From contig NZ_PQFZ01000003.1 in NCBI RefSeq assembly GCF_002917105.1, forward strand, positions 91,808-155,807: a stretch of 64,000 nucleotides of DNA, in the 5' to 3' direction. The translations under genes were made by a program, and so were the position numbers. The DNA is from Allobosea psychrotolerans (GTDB lineage: Bacteria; Pseudomonadota; Alphaproteobacteria; Rhizobiales; Beijerinckiaceae). The notes beneath the pieces are model-generated. The model was not told the origin of the DNA and searched no databases. It saw only the letters and a program-made list of their open reading frames with translations. Below, piece after piece: positions 56,413-64,000 of the stretch. Numbering within the stretch: position 1 is the stretch's first letter; each line of letters opens with the position of its first letter.

Positions 56413-57027
56413 TCAGGACAGGGGCGAGATCGCTGTCGGCAGCGCGATCGTCGAGTGCATCTCGCCGGTCAGCCATTCCGGCCCGCCCTTCGGCGGCCAG
56501 ATGCCCTTGGCGACGGAATCGGCGCGAACGGAGGCGCGGGCATCCAGGCTTGCGAAAGGCCAGATATGGGTGAAGCGCGGCGGCCCGTCGAGCGCATGCA
56601 TGGCGATGACCAGTGGAGAAAGCTTTACGCGCTCGGGCACGGCGGCTTCCCAGGCGGCGATGGTCGCCGGCACGCCGCCATGCTTCAGCTTGTAGGTCCT
56701 GATCTCATAGACCTTGCCGAGCTTCGCCGGCTCGACCGGCGGCAGGAAGGGGAAGGGCGCATAGCTGTCGAATTGCAGCCTGGCGATGTCGTCGCCGGCG
56801 CCGAACGGGTTCGTCGTGTCGAGCGCGCGCCGGCGCTCGGCCTGGAGTTCGGCATCGTCGGCAAAGCCGCGCAGCACGAAAATCTCGTTGAGCGCGCCGA
56901 TCTCGCTCGCCCAGCAGCCGAGCAGCCTTCCCTTGGCTTCGGGCGCCTTCACATAGGCGTCGATGCCGGCGACGACGCTGGCCGCCTTGCCGAGCTTCAC
57001 GGTCAGGGTTGCGATCTCGTAGCGCAT
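56413..57027 (-). CDS. NIPSNAP-family protein
   Basis: 204 residues. Two dimeric alpha/beta-barrel-like repeats; the second begins KVYEIRTYKLKHGGVPATIAAWEAAVPER and continues GPPRFTHIWPFASLDARASVRADSVAKGIWPPKGGPEWL, the NIPSNAP signature. Frequent in aromatic and terpenoid degradation clusters of proteobacteria, role unclear. Lies between two oxidoreductase blocks in the operon. Confidence 0.85.
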   Translation of the reverse strand: MRYEIATLTVKLGKAASVVAGIDAYVKAPEAKGRLLGCWASEIGALNEIFVLRGFADDAELQAERRRALDTTNPFGAGDDIARLQFDSYAPFPFLPPVEPAKLGKVYEIRTYKLKHGGVPATIAAWEAAVPERVKLSPLVIAMHALDGPPRFTHIWPFASLDARASVRADSVAKGIWPPKGGPEWLTGEMHSTIALPTAISPLS

Positions 57028-57048
57028 GGGAAACCTCTTTCGCTGGAG

Positions 57049-58767
57049 TCAGGAACGGTTGTTGGCAAGCGGGACGCCGGCAGCGTCATGGGCCGCAATG
57101 AAGCCGAAGGTCATGGCCGGGCCGAGCGTGATGCCGCCGGCGGGATAGCGCCCGGCCATCATGCTCGACATGTCGTTGCCGACGGCATAGAGGCCCGGAA
57201 TCGGCCGGTCCGTGGTGTCGAGCACATGTGCGTGGGCATCCGTCTTCAAGCCGGCGAAGGTGCCGAGACTCCCGGGCACGATCCTGACCGCGTAGAACGG
57301 CGCAGCAGCGATCGGCGCAACGCAAGGGTTGGGTCGATGTGAAGCCTCGCCCTGGATGCGGTTATAGGGGCTGTCGCCACGGCCGAATTGCGGGTCGCGA
57401 CCGTGCTCGGCGTCATGGTTGTAGGAGGCCAATGTCGCCACGAGCCCGGCCGGGTCGATGCCGCAGGCGCGGGCGAGCGCGTCCGGGCTGCGGCCTTTGC
57501 GCAGATAGCCGTTCCTGAGCCAGGGCCCTGTCGGAAAGGGCCGCGGCCGCACGCGTCCAAGCCCGTAGCGCCGCAGGAAGGCGTGGTCGCAGATCAACCA
57601 GGCCTCAGTCGTCTCGCCGGGAGGCGTCGCGGAAAAGAGCGCCTTCATCACGTCGTGATAGGAATCGGCTTCGTTGACAAAGCGGCGCCCGTCGCGGCGG
57701 ACCATGATGAGGCCGGGCTTGGCCCGCTCGACCAGATGGGGAAAGCGCCCGACATCGCCATTGGCCTTCGGGACGAGCGAGACCGGCGCCCAGGCCCCGG
57801 CATCGGAGAGGCCGGTCCGAACATGGCCACCGGCCGTTTCGCCGAGCCGGATGCCGTCGCCGCTATTGGCGAGCGGTGCGGCCGACCAGTGGTCCTGTCC
57901 CGTGGGGGCATGAGGAAATAGCGCTGCCTTGCGAGCCGTGTCATGCGGGAAGCCGCCGGCAGCCAGCACCACGCCGCGCCTCGCGTGGATCGCGAGAGGC
58001 CGCCCGGCCAAGGTCGCGACCACGCCGGAGACCTTGTCTCCCTCGCGGATCAAGTCGCGCGCCGGCGTCTCGGCCATCAGGCGCACGCCGAGATCATCGG
58101 CCGATTTCAACAGGCGGGCGACGAGCGCATTGCCATTGACCAGATGCATGCCGCGGCCATGGCGCAGCATGTCGAAGGCATGCCGCCCCAGCCGGCGCAG
58201 GACATGGAGGAAGGAGGGCAGGGAGCGGGTCGCCTTGAGGAAATGCTGCAGATCGGTCCCGGAGGCGATGTTCATTCCGAAGGGGGCGACCTCGGCCAGC
58301 GGCGGGCGCAGATCCTTGATCCGGGGACCGAGCGACCGCCCATCGATCGGCGCCGCGCAAAGCGAGCGCCCACCTGTTGCCGAACCGTCCGAGCGATCAT
58401 GAAAATCCGGAATCCGGTTGCCGTCGATGAAGGCGAGGCTGGTCTCGCGCTCGAAGAAGGTGACCATGCGCGGCCCTTGCTCCAGCAGCATGGCGACGAA
58501 GTCTTCGTCATAGCCATCGCCGAGCTCGCTGCGCAGATAGCGGCGCGGCACCTCGATATCCTCCTCGAGGCCGGCGGCCTGGGCGAGCGGATTGCGCGGA
58601 ATCCACATCCAGCCGCCGGACCAGGCGGTGGTGCCGCCGAACTGGGCCTCCTTCTCGATCACGATCACCTCGAGCCCGAGCCAGGCGGCCGTGACAGCCG
58701 CTGACAATCCGCCGGCTCCCGAACCAATGACGAGGAGATCGCAGGAGAGTTCGTCAGGTCCACTCAT
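57049..58767 (-). CDS. KstD-like FAD-dependent oxidoreductase
   Basis: 572 residues. FAD motif LLVIGSGAGGLSAAVTAAWLG followed by E in VIVIEKEAQFGGTTAWSGGWMWIP, and a C-terminal GLYAVGNDMSSMMAGRYPAGGITLGPAMTFGFIAA. This is the 3-ketosteroid 1-dehydrogenase/fumarate reductase flavoprotein family, which introduces double bonds next to carbonyls in ring compounds. Paralogous to the adjacent upstream gene. ATG 58767 overlaps that gene's stop by one base. Confidence 0.88.
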   Translation of the reverse strand: MSGPDELSCDLLVIGSGAGGLSAAVTAAWLGLEVIVIEKEAQFGGTTAWSGGWMWIPRNPLAQAAGLEEDIEVPRRYLRSELGDGYDEDFVAMLLEQGPRMVTFFERETSLAFIDGNRIPDFHDRSDGSATGGRSLCAAPIDGRSLGPRIKDLRPPLAEVAPFGMNIASGTDLQHFLKATRSLPSFLHVLRRLGRHAFDMLRHGRGMHLVNGNALVARLLKSADDLGVRLMAETPARDLIREGDKVSGVVATLAGRPLAIHARRGVVLAAGGFPHDTARKAALFPHAPTGQDHWSAAPLANSGDGIRLGETAGGHVRTGLSDAGAWAPVSLVPKANGDVGRFPHLVERAKPGLIMVRRDGRRFVNEADSYHDVMKALFSATPPGETTEAWLICDHAFLRRYGLGRVRPRPFPTGPWLRNGYLRKGRSPDALARACGIDPAGLVATLASYNHDAEHGRDPQFGRGDSPYNRIQGEASHRPNPCVAPIAAAPFYAVRIVPGSLGTFAGLKTDAHAHVLDTTDRPIPGLYAVGNDMSSMMAGRYPAGGITLGPAMTFGFIAAHDAAGVPLANNRS

Positions 58768-60518
58768 CAGGCGACTTCGGCCCGATGCGAGGCCTGTCCC
58801 TTTGCCGCATCGCACTGGCCCAGCGCATGCTGGACCGCACGGTAGGCGAAGGTGAGCGCCGGGCCGATCGTGATGCCGGGGCCCGGATAGGTGCCGCCCA
58901 TGATCGAATTCGCTTCATTGCCGCAGGCATAGAGCCCGCCGATCGGCCGGTTCTCGCCATCGAGCACGCGAGCCCATTCGTCGATGACGAGGCCGGTCGC
59001 GGCGCCGATATCGCCGGGTACGAGCTTCACCGCATAGAAGGGTGCGGTTGCGATCGGCCCAAGCGTCGGGTTCGGGCCCTTCGAGGCATCGCCATTGGCG
59101 CGGTGATAGGCTGTAGCGCCGCGGCCGAATTCGGGGTCGACCCCGGTCCTGGCGTAGCCGTTCATGTCGGCGACGGTCTTTTCAAGGACGGCCGGCTCCA
59201 TGCCGAGTTTTTCGGCGAGGGCAGCCACCGTCGCGCCCTCGATGAGATAGCCGTCATCGAGATAGGGCTTCAGGTTCTTCGCGCCCATTCGGACCTGGCC
59301 CAGCCCGTAGCTCTTCAGGCCGGCGGCGTCGGTGATGATGTAGCAGGGGATCGTCGGCACGCTGCGATTGGCCTCGAACATCGCCCGGACGAAGAGGTGG
59401 TAGGAGGTCGATTCATTGACGAAGCGGCGCCCGCTCTGGTCGACGCAGACGGTGCCTGGCTTGCTGCGATCGAGCACGAAATGCGGGAAGACGGCCGTCG
59501 AACCATCGGGACGCGTCCGCAGCGAGACCGGCGCCCAATAGGCATTGTCGAGATTGCCTTCGCCCAGACGTGCGCCGAGCCCGAGCGCCAGATCCTGCAT
59601 CTCGCCGGTATGGCCGGGCGCGGCGGGGCTGAAATCGGGAGTGGGTGAAGCCAGCAACTGCGCGCGACGCGTCTTGTGCCGGTTGAAGCCGCCTGCCGCG
59701 AGCACCACGCCATGGCGCGCCTCGACCGTCCGTGTCTGTCCGGCTTGCACGAGCACGACGCCCGCGACGCCGTCCGGCCCGGTGAGGAATTGCGAGACCG
59801 AGGTTCCAAGCAGGACCGCGCCGCCGCGCTTCTTCAAGCTGAGCAGCAGCCGCCCGATCAGCGCATTGCCCATGACGAGCCGTGTGCCGCGCGGGCTCTT
59901 CAGCCGGTCCAGGCCATAGCGAGCCAGGATCGCGGCGGCGTGCCGAAAGGATTTCCAGGATGTCCTGAGACCGAGCAGATGGCCGATATCGGTGCGGTCG
60001 ACCATCATGCCGCCGAAGAGGGTGAATTCAGGGATCGGCGGGCGGATGCGGGCGAGGTCGTCGCCAAGCTCGCGGCCGTCGAAGGGCAGGGGCTCGAGCG
60101 CCCGTCCGCGCATCGTCGCGCCCTCGACCTGCTGTTCGTAGTCCGGATGAGTGGCGTAGGGACGGAACCTGACATCGGTCTTCGCCTCCAGCGCAGCGAC
60201 CGCGTCCGGGCCGCTCTTCAGGAAGGCTTCGCGCAGGCTCGCGGAGGAACGGTTGCCGACGACGCCGGTCAGGAAGGTGGCGGCCTTCTCGAAGCTGTCA
60301 TCGGTCGCGACCGTGCTCGCATGCAGCGAATTGGGGATCCAGGTCGTCGCTGCCGAAAGCGCGGTGGTGCCGCCGACATACTCCGTCCGCTCGACGACGA
60401 GGACGGATTTGCCGGCGATGGCCGCGAAGACGGCAGCAGCCAGTCCGCCGCCACCCGCGCCGACGACGATGATGTCGTAGCTCGCATTGTCGGAAATGGC
60501 GTCGATGCTCGCGAACAT
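58767..60518 (-). CDS. KstD-like FAD-dependent oxidoreductase, second paralogue
   Basis: 583 residues. IIVVGAGGGGLAAAVFAAIAG with E in VLVVERTEYVGGTTALSAATTWIPNS, and GLYACGNEANSIMGGTYPGPGITIGPALTFAYRAV at the end. Same family as the next gene, with about the same domain order; the tandem arrangement suggests two successive dehydrogenations or an old duplication. It follows the shikimate dehydrogenase-like gene by 11 bases. Confidence 0.88.
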   Translation of the reverse strand: MFASIDAISDNASYDIIVVGAGGGGLAAAVFAAIAGKSVLVVERTEYVGGTTALSAATTWIPNSLHASTVATDDSFEKAATFLTGVVGNRSSASLREAFLKSGPDAVAALEAKTDVRFRPYATHPDYEQQVEGATMRGRALEPLPFDGRELGDDLARIRPPIPEFTLFGGMMVDRTDIGHLLGLRTSWKSFRHAAAILARYGLDRLKSPRGTRLVMGNALIGRLLLSLKKRGGAVLLGTSVSQFLTGPDGVAGVVLVQAGQTRTVEARHGVVLAAGGFNRHKTRRAQLLASPTPDFSPAAPGHTGEMQDLALGLGARLGEGNLDNAYWAPVSLRTRPDGSTAVFPHFVLDRSKPGTVCVDQSGRRFVNESTSYHLFVRAMFEANRSVPTIPCYIITDAAGLKSYGLGQVRMGAKNLKPYLDDGYLIEGATVAALAEKLGMEPAVLEKTVADMNGYARTGVDPEFGRGATAYHRANGDASKGPNPTLGPIATAPFYAVKLVPGDIGAATGLVIDEWARVLDGENRPIGGLYACGNEANSIMGGTYPGPGITIGPALTFAYRAVQHALGQCDAAKGQASHRAEVA

Positions 60519-60529
60519 GGATGGCCTCC

Positions 60530-61336
60530 TCAGTCGAGCTTCTCGCCGGCGAGCAGGAATTCGACCATCGCGGTCTGTAGCGCCTGGTACATCTCGGTTC
60601 CCGTCGAGGTCCGGCAGCCGAGCTTGCGGGCGGTCTCGATCAGCGGCGAGACGGCCGGCACGGTGACGACGCAGCCGACGAAGGTCGAAGGCGAGAGCTT
60701 GGCGACATCGACCGGCAAGGCGTCGCCCGGCTTCATCCCGGCCGGCGTCGCATTGGCGACGAGATCGAAACCCGTCGGATCCGGCGAACCAGCGAGGATC
60801 GTCGCCTTGTTCCTGGCGTTGAGGCGCTCGATCAATCGGTCGCGACGTGTGGCGTCGGCGTCATGGATGGCGAGTTCGCGGACGCCGGCATCGACGAGGG
60901 CGAGCGCGATCGCGGAGCCCGCGCCGCCGGCTCCGATCAAGAGTGCGCGCTTGCCGGAAGGATCGTAGCCCGCAGCCTTCACGGCGCCGACGAAACCGAG
61001 CCCATCGACCATCTCGCCATGCCAGCCGCCATCCTTGCGGCGGCGCATGATGTTGACCGCTCCGAGGAAGTCGCCGCGCTCGGTCGCGCTGCTGCAATGC
61101 GCGTGGCAGGCGAATTTATGCGGCACGGTCACGATGATGCCGTCGAGATTCTTCAGCCGGGTCGCAACCGTCAGAAAATCCTTCAGGTCTTCGGGCGAGA
61201 CCCGCACAGGCGCTACGACGGCGTCATGGTCGCGCGCGGCGAAGGCCGCCGTCATGCCGGCCGGGGATTTCACCTGGGCGATCGGATCGCCGATGATGAC
61301 ATTGAGGCGCGTTGCGCCGGTGATGTTGAAATCCAT
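60530..61336 (-). CDS. Shikimate/quinate dehydrogenase-like protein
   Basis: 268 residues. AroE-type: NVIIGDPIAQVKSPAGMTAAF, IVTVPHKFACHAHC with the catalytic Lys, LNAR-less NADP site in LLIGAGGAGSAIALALVDAGV and FDLVANATPAGM. The usual SKSP substrate motif appears as VKSPAG, differing from canonical AroE, so it is likely a catabolic paralogue and not the biosynthetic enzyme. Start 61336 or 61345. Confidence 0.85.
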   Translation of the reverse strand: MDFNITGATRLNVIIGDPIAQVKSPAGMTAAFAARDHDAVVAPVRVSPEDLKDFLTVATRLKNLDGIIVTVPHKFACHAHCSSATERGDFLGAVNIMRRRKDGGWHGEMVDGLGFVGAVKAAGYDPSGKRALLIGAGGAGSAIALALVDAGVRELAIHDADATRRDRLIERLNARNKATILAGSPDPTGFDLVANATPAGMKPGDALPVDVAKLSPSTFVGCVVTVPAVSPLIETARKLGCRTSTGTEMYQALQTAMVEFLLAGEKLD

Positions 61337-61356
61337 CGCGGTCATGATCTCCGTGT

Positions 61357-63894
61357 TCAGACGACAGCCGCATGGGCTGGCGGATTCTGATTCTCGCCAT
61401 GGACGACGCCGAGCAGGCGCGCCTGGAGGGCGTGATCCTTTTCAAGCGTGGCGGCATCGCCGGCGAAGGCGACCTGGCCGTTGACCAGGACATAGGCGCG
61501 GTCGACGATCGGCAGCACGGTTTCGGCGTGGTGCTCGACGATCACCATCGCGACCTGTCCGCGCAGCTTCACCAGCGCGTCCATCACTTCGTTGACGACG
61601 GCCGGCGCCAGCCCTTCGAAGGGTTCGTCGAGCAGGATGAGCTTGCTCGGCACCATCAGGGCGCGGGCGATCGCGACCATCTGCCGTTCGCCGCCGGAGA
61701 GGTTCTCGGCCTTGGCCGCCTGGCGCGTGCGCAATCGCGGGAAGAGCTGGAAGATTTCCTCCAGATTCATTCCGCCTGGCCGCGCTGCGAGCTGCAGGTT
61801 CTCGACGACGGTGAGGTTGGGGAAGAGGCGCCGCCCCTCCGGCACGAGCGAGATGCCGAGCCGGTTGATCTCGAAGGGGCGCAGCTTCGCCAATTGCGTG
61901 CCCGCGAAAGACACCGTCCCTGCGTCGAGCGGCAGGCTACCTGTGAGAGCACGCAACGCCGTCGTCTTGCCGACGCCGTTGCGGCCGAGCAGCGCGACGG
62001 CCTCGCCCTTGCGGACCTCCAGGCTGACGCCGGAGAGGACGGTGCTGCCGCCATAGCCGACGGCGATACCGCGCGCCTCGAGCAGCGCTTCGGTCGCGGC
62101 ACCGGCTTGGCGCTCGATAGCGGGCGCCACCTGGTCGGCACTCTTGGCCGCGCCGAGATAGGCGGAGATGACCTCCGGGTTGTTGGCCACTTCGGTCGGT
62201 TTACCATCCGCAATGATCCGGCCCTGATGCAGCACGGAGATGCGGTCCGAAATCGCCAGCACGCGGTCGATGTCGTGCTCGATCAGCAGAACCGCATGGT
62301 TCTTCGCGAGCCGGCGGATGAGATCTGCAACGATGATGCGGTCGGCTTCGGCGAGGCCGGCCAGCGGCTCGTCGAGCAGCAGCAGTTTGGACTCGATCGC
62401 CAGCGTCACCGCGATCTCGAGCAGGCGCTTGGCGCCATGGGGAAGGTCTGCGCAAGGAGCGGCGGCCTTGTCGGCGAGCCCGACCGCATCCAGCAGCGAC
62501 CAACTGCGCGCATTGATCGCGTCGATGCCATGGGCATCGTTCAGCAATCCGCGCGCGCCGATCTTCTGGGCCTGCACGGCGATGCGGACATTCTCGAACA
62601 CGCTGAGATTGGGGAAAACCGACAGGATCTGGAAGGAGCGGCTGATGCCGAGCCGGGCGCGGGCATGCATCGGCAGCCTGGTGATGTCCCGGCCTTCGAA
62701 GAAGACCTTGCCGCCGCTCGGCGGCAGTACGCCGGTCAGCATGTTGTAGAAGGTCGTCTTGCCGGCTCCGTTGGGGCCGATGATCGAATGCAGCACGAAG
62801 GGGCGCACTTCGAAATCGATGTCATGGGCGGTGACGAGGCTGCCGAAGCGCTTGCTCAACTTCTTCGTCTCCAGGATCGGCCGGTCCGGATCCATCGCCT
62901 GGGCCGCACTCGTATAAGGCGCGATCACGGCGGGGCGGGGCGGGATGGTGTTGCGCGTCAGCGTCCAGCGTTCGCGCCGCAGCACCCTCTGCACCAGCCC
63001 CTGAATGCCCTCGGGAGACAGCAGCGCGAACAGGATCAGGATCGGCGCGAAGATCAGCCACCAGTTCTCGGTGATGGCCGAAAGCCGGTTCTCCATGATG
63101 ATGAACGTGATCGCGCCCCAGAGCGGGCCGAGGAAATGGTGCACGCCCCCAAGCACGGTCATCAGCAGGGCATCGCCCGCATGCTGCCAGCTCAGATTAT
63201 TGGCGTAGACGCCTTGCAGCAGCAGCGTCAGCAATGCCCCGGCATAGCCGACGAAACCGGCCATCAGGAGGAAGGAGCCGAGCCGCAGCAGATAGACATT
63301 GTAGCCCAGGCTGCGGGCGCGCTGCTCGTTGTCGCGCACGGCCTGGAGCGCGCGGCCGAAGGGCGAATGCGCGATCCGCCACAACAGCGCGATGCCGACG
63401 ACGACGCTCGCAACAGTGAAGAGATGGAAGCCGAGATCCGAGACGAAGCTCGGGCGTTGAACGCCCTGCAAGCCGTTCTCGCCACCGGTGACGGCCGTCC
63501 ATTTGAACGCGACCTCGAAGGCGATCTGCGAACAGGCCAGCGTCAACAGCGAGAAATAAAGCCCCTTGCGGCGCAGGATCAGCGCACCGAGGACGAGCGC
63601 CAGCGCCAGCGAGAACAGGACGGCGAGGACGAGCGCCACGACATCGGTCGCGACCCGACCGAGCACGAAGAAGGCGAGCGCATAGCTGGCGCAGCCGAAG
63701 AAGACCGAGGCGCCGAATGGCACGAGACCGGTGTAGCCGACGAGCAGGTTCACGCCCATTCCGTAGAGCGTGTAGATCGCGATCTGCGTGATCAGGCCGA
63801 CGGGGGCGCCCAGCATGAGCCAGAGCACCGTGAGGCCGGAGAGGACGAGCGCCGCCCAGAGAGCCGGGTGGCGGAAAAGCTGTCGGGTCTTCAC
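61357..63894 (-). CDS. LivM-LivG-LivF triple-fusion ABC transporter protein
   Basis: 845 residues from GTG 63894, which overlaps the livH stop by 3 bases. Residues 1-305 are a LivM permease (LVGYTGLVPFGASVFFG, EAA-like loop GRALQAVRDNEQRARSLGYN). Residues 338-585 are a LivG ATPase with Walker A GPNGAGKTT at 373-381, a divergent signature LPHGAKRLLEIA near 485 and Walker B LLLLDEP near 505. Residues 603-830 are a LivF ATPase with Walker A GRNGVGKTT at 637, LSGGERQM at 732 and LILLDEP at 752. No stop or frameshift interrupts it. LivM-LivG fusions are common; adding LivF is unusual. Confidence 0.93.
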   Translation of the reverse strand: MKTRQLFRHPALWAALVLSGLTVLWLMLGAPVGLITQIAIYTLYGMGVNLLVGYTGLVPFGASVFFGCASYALAFFVLGRVATDVVALVLAVLFSLALALVLGALILRRKGLYFSLLTLACSQIAFEVAFKWTAVTGGENGLQGVQRPSFVSDLGFHLFTVASVVVGIALLWRIAHSPFGRALQAVRDNEQRARSLGYNVYLLRLGSFLLMAGFVGYAGALLTLLLQGVYANNLSWQHAGDALLMTVLGGVHHFLGPLWGAITFIIMENRLSAITENWWLIFAPILILFALLSPEGIQGLVQRVLRRERWTLTRNTIPPRPAVIAPYTSAAQAMDPDRPILETKKLSKRFGSLVTAHDIDFEVRPFVLHSIIGPNGAGKTTFYNMLTGVLPPSGGKVFFEGRDITRLPMHARARLGISRSFQILSVFPNLSVFENVRIAVQAQKIGARGLLNDAHGIDAINARSWSLLDAVGLADKAAAPCADLPHGAKRLLEIAVTLAIESKLLLLDEPLAGLAEADRIIVADLIRRLAKNHAVLLIEHDIDRVLAISDRISVLHQGRIIADGKPTEVANNPEVISAYLGAAKSADQVAPAIERQAGAATEALLEARGIAVGYGGSTVLSGVSLEVRKGEAVALLGRNGVGKTTALRALTGSLPLDAGTVSFAGTQLAKLRPFEINRLGISLVPEGRRLFPNLTVVENLQLAARPGGMNLEEIFQLFPRLRTRQAAKAENLSGGERQMVAIARALMVPSKLILLDEPFEGLAPAVVNEVMDALVKLRGQVAMVIVEHHAETVLPIVDRAYVLVNGQVAFAGDAATLEKDHALQARLLGVVHGENQNPPAHAAVV

Positions 63895-64000
63895 TCGAAG
63901 CGCTCCCATTTTTCGCCGAACAGGCCGCGAGGGCGCACGAGCAGGATGGCCGCCATCAGGACATACATGGCCGCCCCCGCCCATTCCGGCTGGAACTGGA
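63891..64000 (-). CDS. livH: LivH-type permease, C-terminal end (partial)
   Basis: The last 36 residues of a LivH permease are visible: PEWAGAAMYVLMAAILLVRP followed by RGLFGEKWERFE and a TGA stop at 63891-63893. The final membrane helix and RPRGLFG are typical. The gene runs beyond the window. Its stop overlaps the GTG of the triple fusion, so the transporter is one operon. Confidence 0.85.
   Translation of the reverse strand, partial: QFQPEWAGAAMYVLMAAILLVRPRGLFGEKWERFE

Noticed and set aside
60530..61336. Housekeeping shikimate dehydrogenase aroE
   Set aside because: It lies in a catabolic operon and its substrate motif differs from canonical SKSP, so a catabolic paralogue is more likely.

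Overview
The window looks like a chromosome segment of a high-GC alphaproteobacterium in the order Hyphomicrobiales (Rhizobiales). A Bosea-like or nearby genus is my best guess. The clues are very GC-rich third codon positions, a small membrane protein of the DUF6867 type inside the branched-chain amino acid transporter operon, an Usg protein, a form II cox cluster, and palindromic intergenic repeats of kinds common in rhizobia. I see no prophage, IS element, rRNA, tRNA or CRISPR array. The accessory character comes from catabolic operons, two toxin-antitoxin pairs, gene remnants and repeats.

Layout. 1-8.5 kb: a His-rich secreted protein, glutamate racemase, a Rap1a-like secreted protein, a MarR-GNAT fusion, a TAT-exported amine oxidase, a TonB-dependent haem-type receptor behind a 22-bp palindromic operator, a TrmJ-type RNA methyltransferase and a decapitated chemoreceptor fragment. 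8.5-17.2 kb: M19 dipeptidase, DadA-like dehydrogenase, SBF-type transporter, glutathione S-transferase, rpe, purB, then an unknown gene translationally coupled to a Phd/VapC pair and an RBBP9-type hydrolase. 17.3-22.9 kb: a complete livHMGF-DUF6867-livK operon on the minus strand.

23.3-28.3 kb: a hydroxyproline catabolic cluster (4-hydroxyproline 2-epimerase, DUF3574 lipoprotein, D-amino acid dehydrogenase, cupin, DapA-type deaminase) with a divergent GntR/FCD regulator. 28.5-33.4 kb: a flavin reductase, then a minus-strand operon pcaB-acnX(large)-acnX(small)-pcaD-pcaC, in which both aconitase-X subunits sit among protocatechuate-branch genes. 33.5-45.8 kb: a form II cox (CO dehydrogenase-like molybdenum hydroxylase) cluster with coxG, an antiparallel protoglobin-type chemoreceptor, coxS, coxL, coxM, coxD (MoxR), an NTF2-like gene, coxE, an XdhC split into two genes around a LysE exporter, and a MoeA-like/MocA-like fusion. 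The spacers in this cluster carry palindromic repeats.

45.8-50.1 kb: a second Phd/VapC pair with a clear operator, Usg, ExoD and a GGDEF-EAL protein. 50.2-54.4 kb: the Anbu proteasome-like operon (ATP-grasp, alpha-E, transglutaminase-like, Anbu). The transglutaminase-like protein seems to lack the catalytic cysteine. 54.6-64 kb: a minus-strand operon running in from beyond the window: livH (partial), a LivM-LivG-LivF triple fusion, a shikimate dehydrogenase-like protein, two KstD-type flavoproteins, a NIPSNAP protein, a TIM-barrel isomerase and an SDR, ending in a DapA-family remnant. I infer uptake and oxidation of a hydroaromatic or cyclic hydroxy acid, possibly feeding protocatechuate to the pca genes. 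No experiment or database search supports that inference here.
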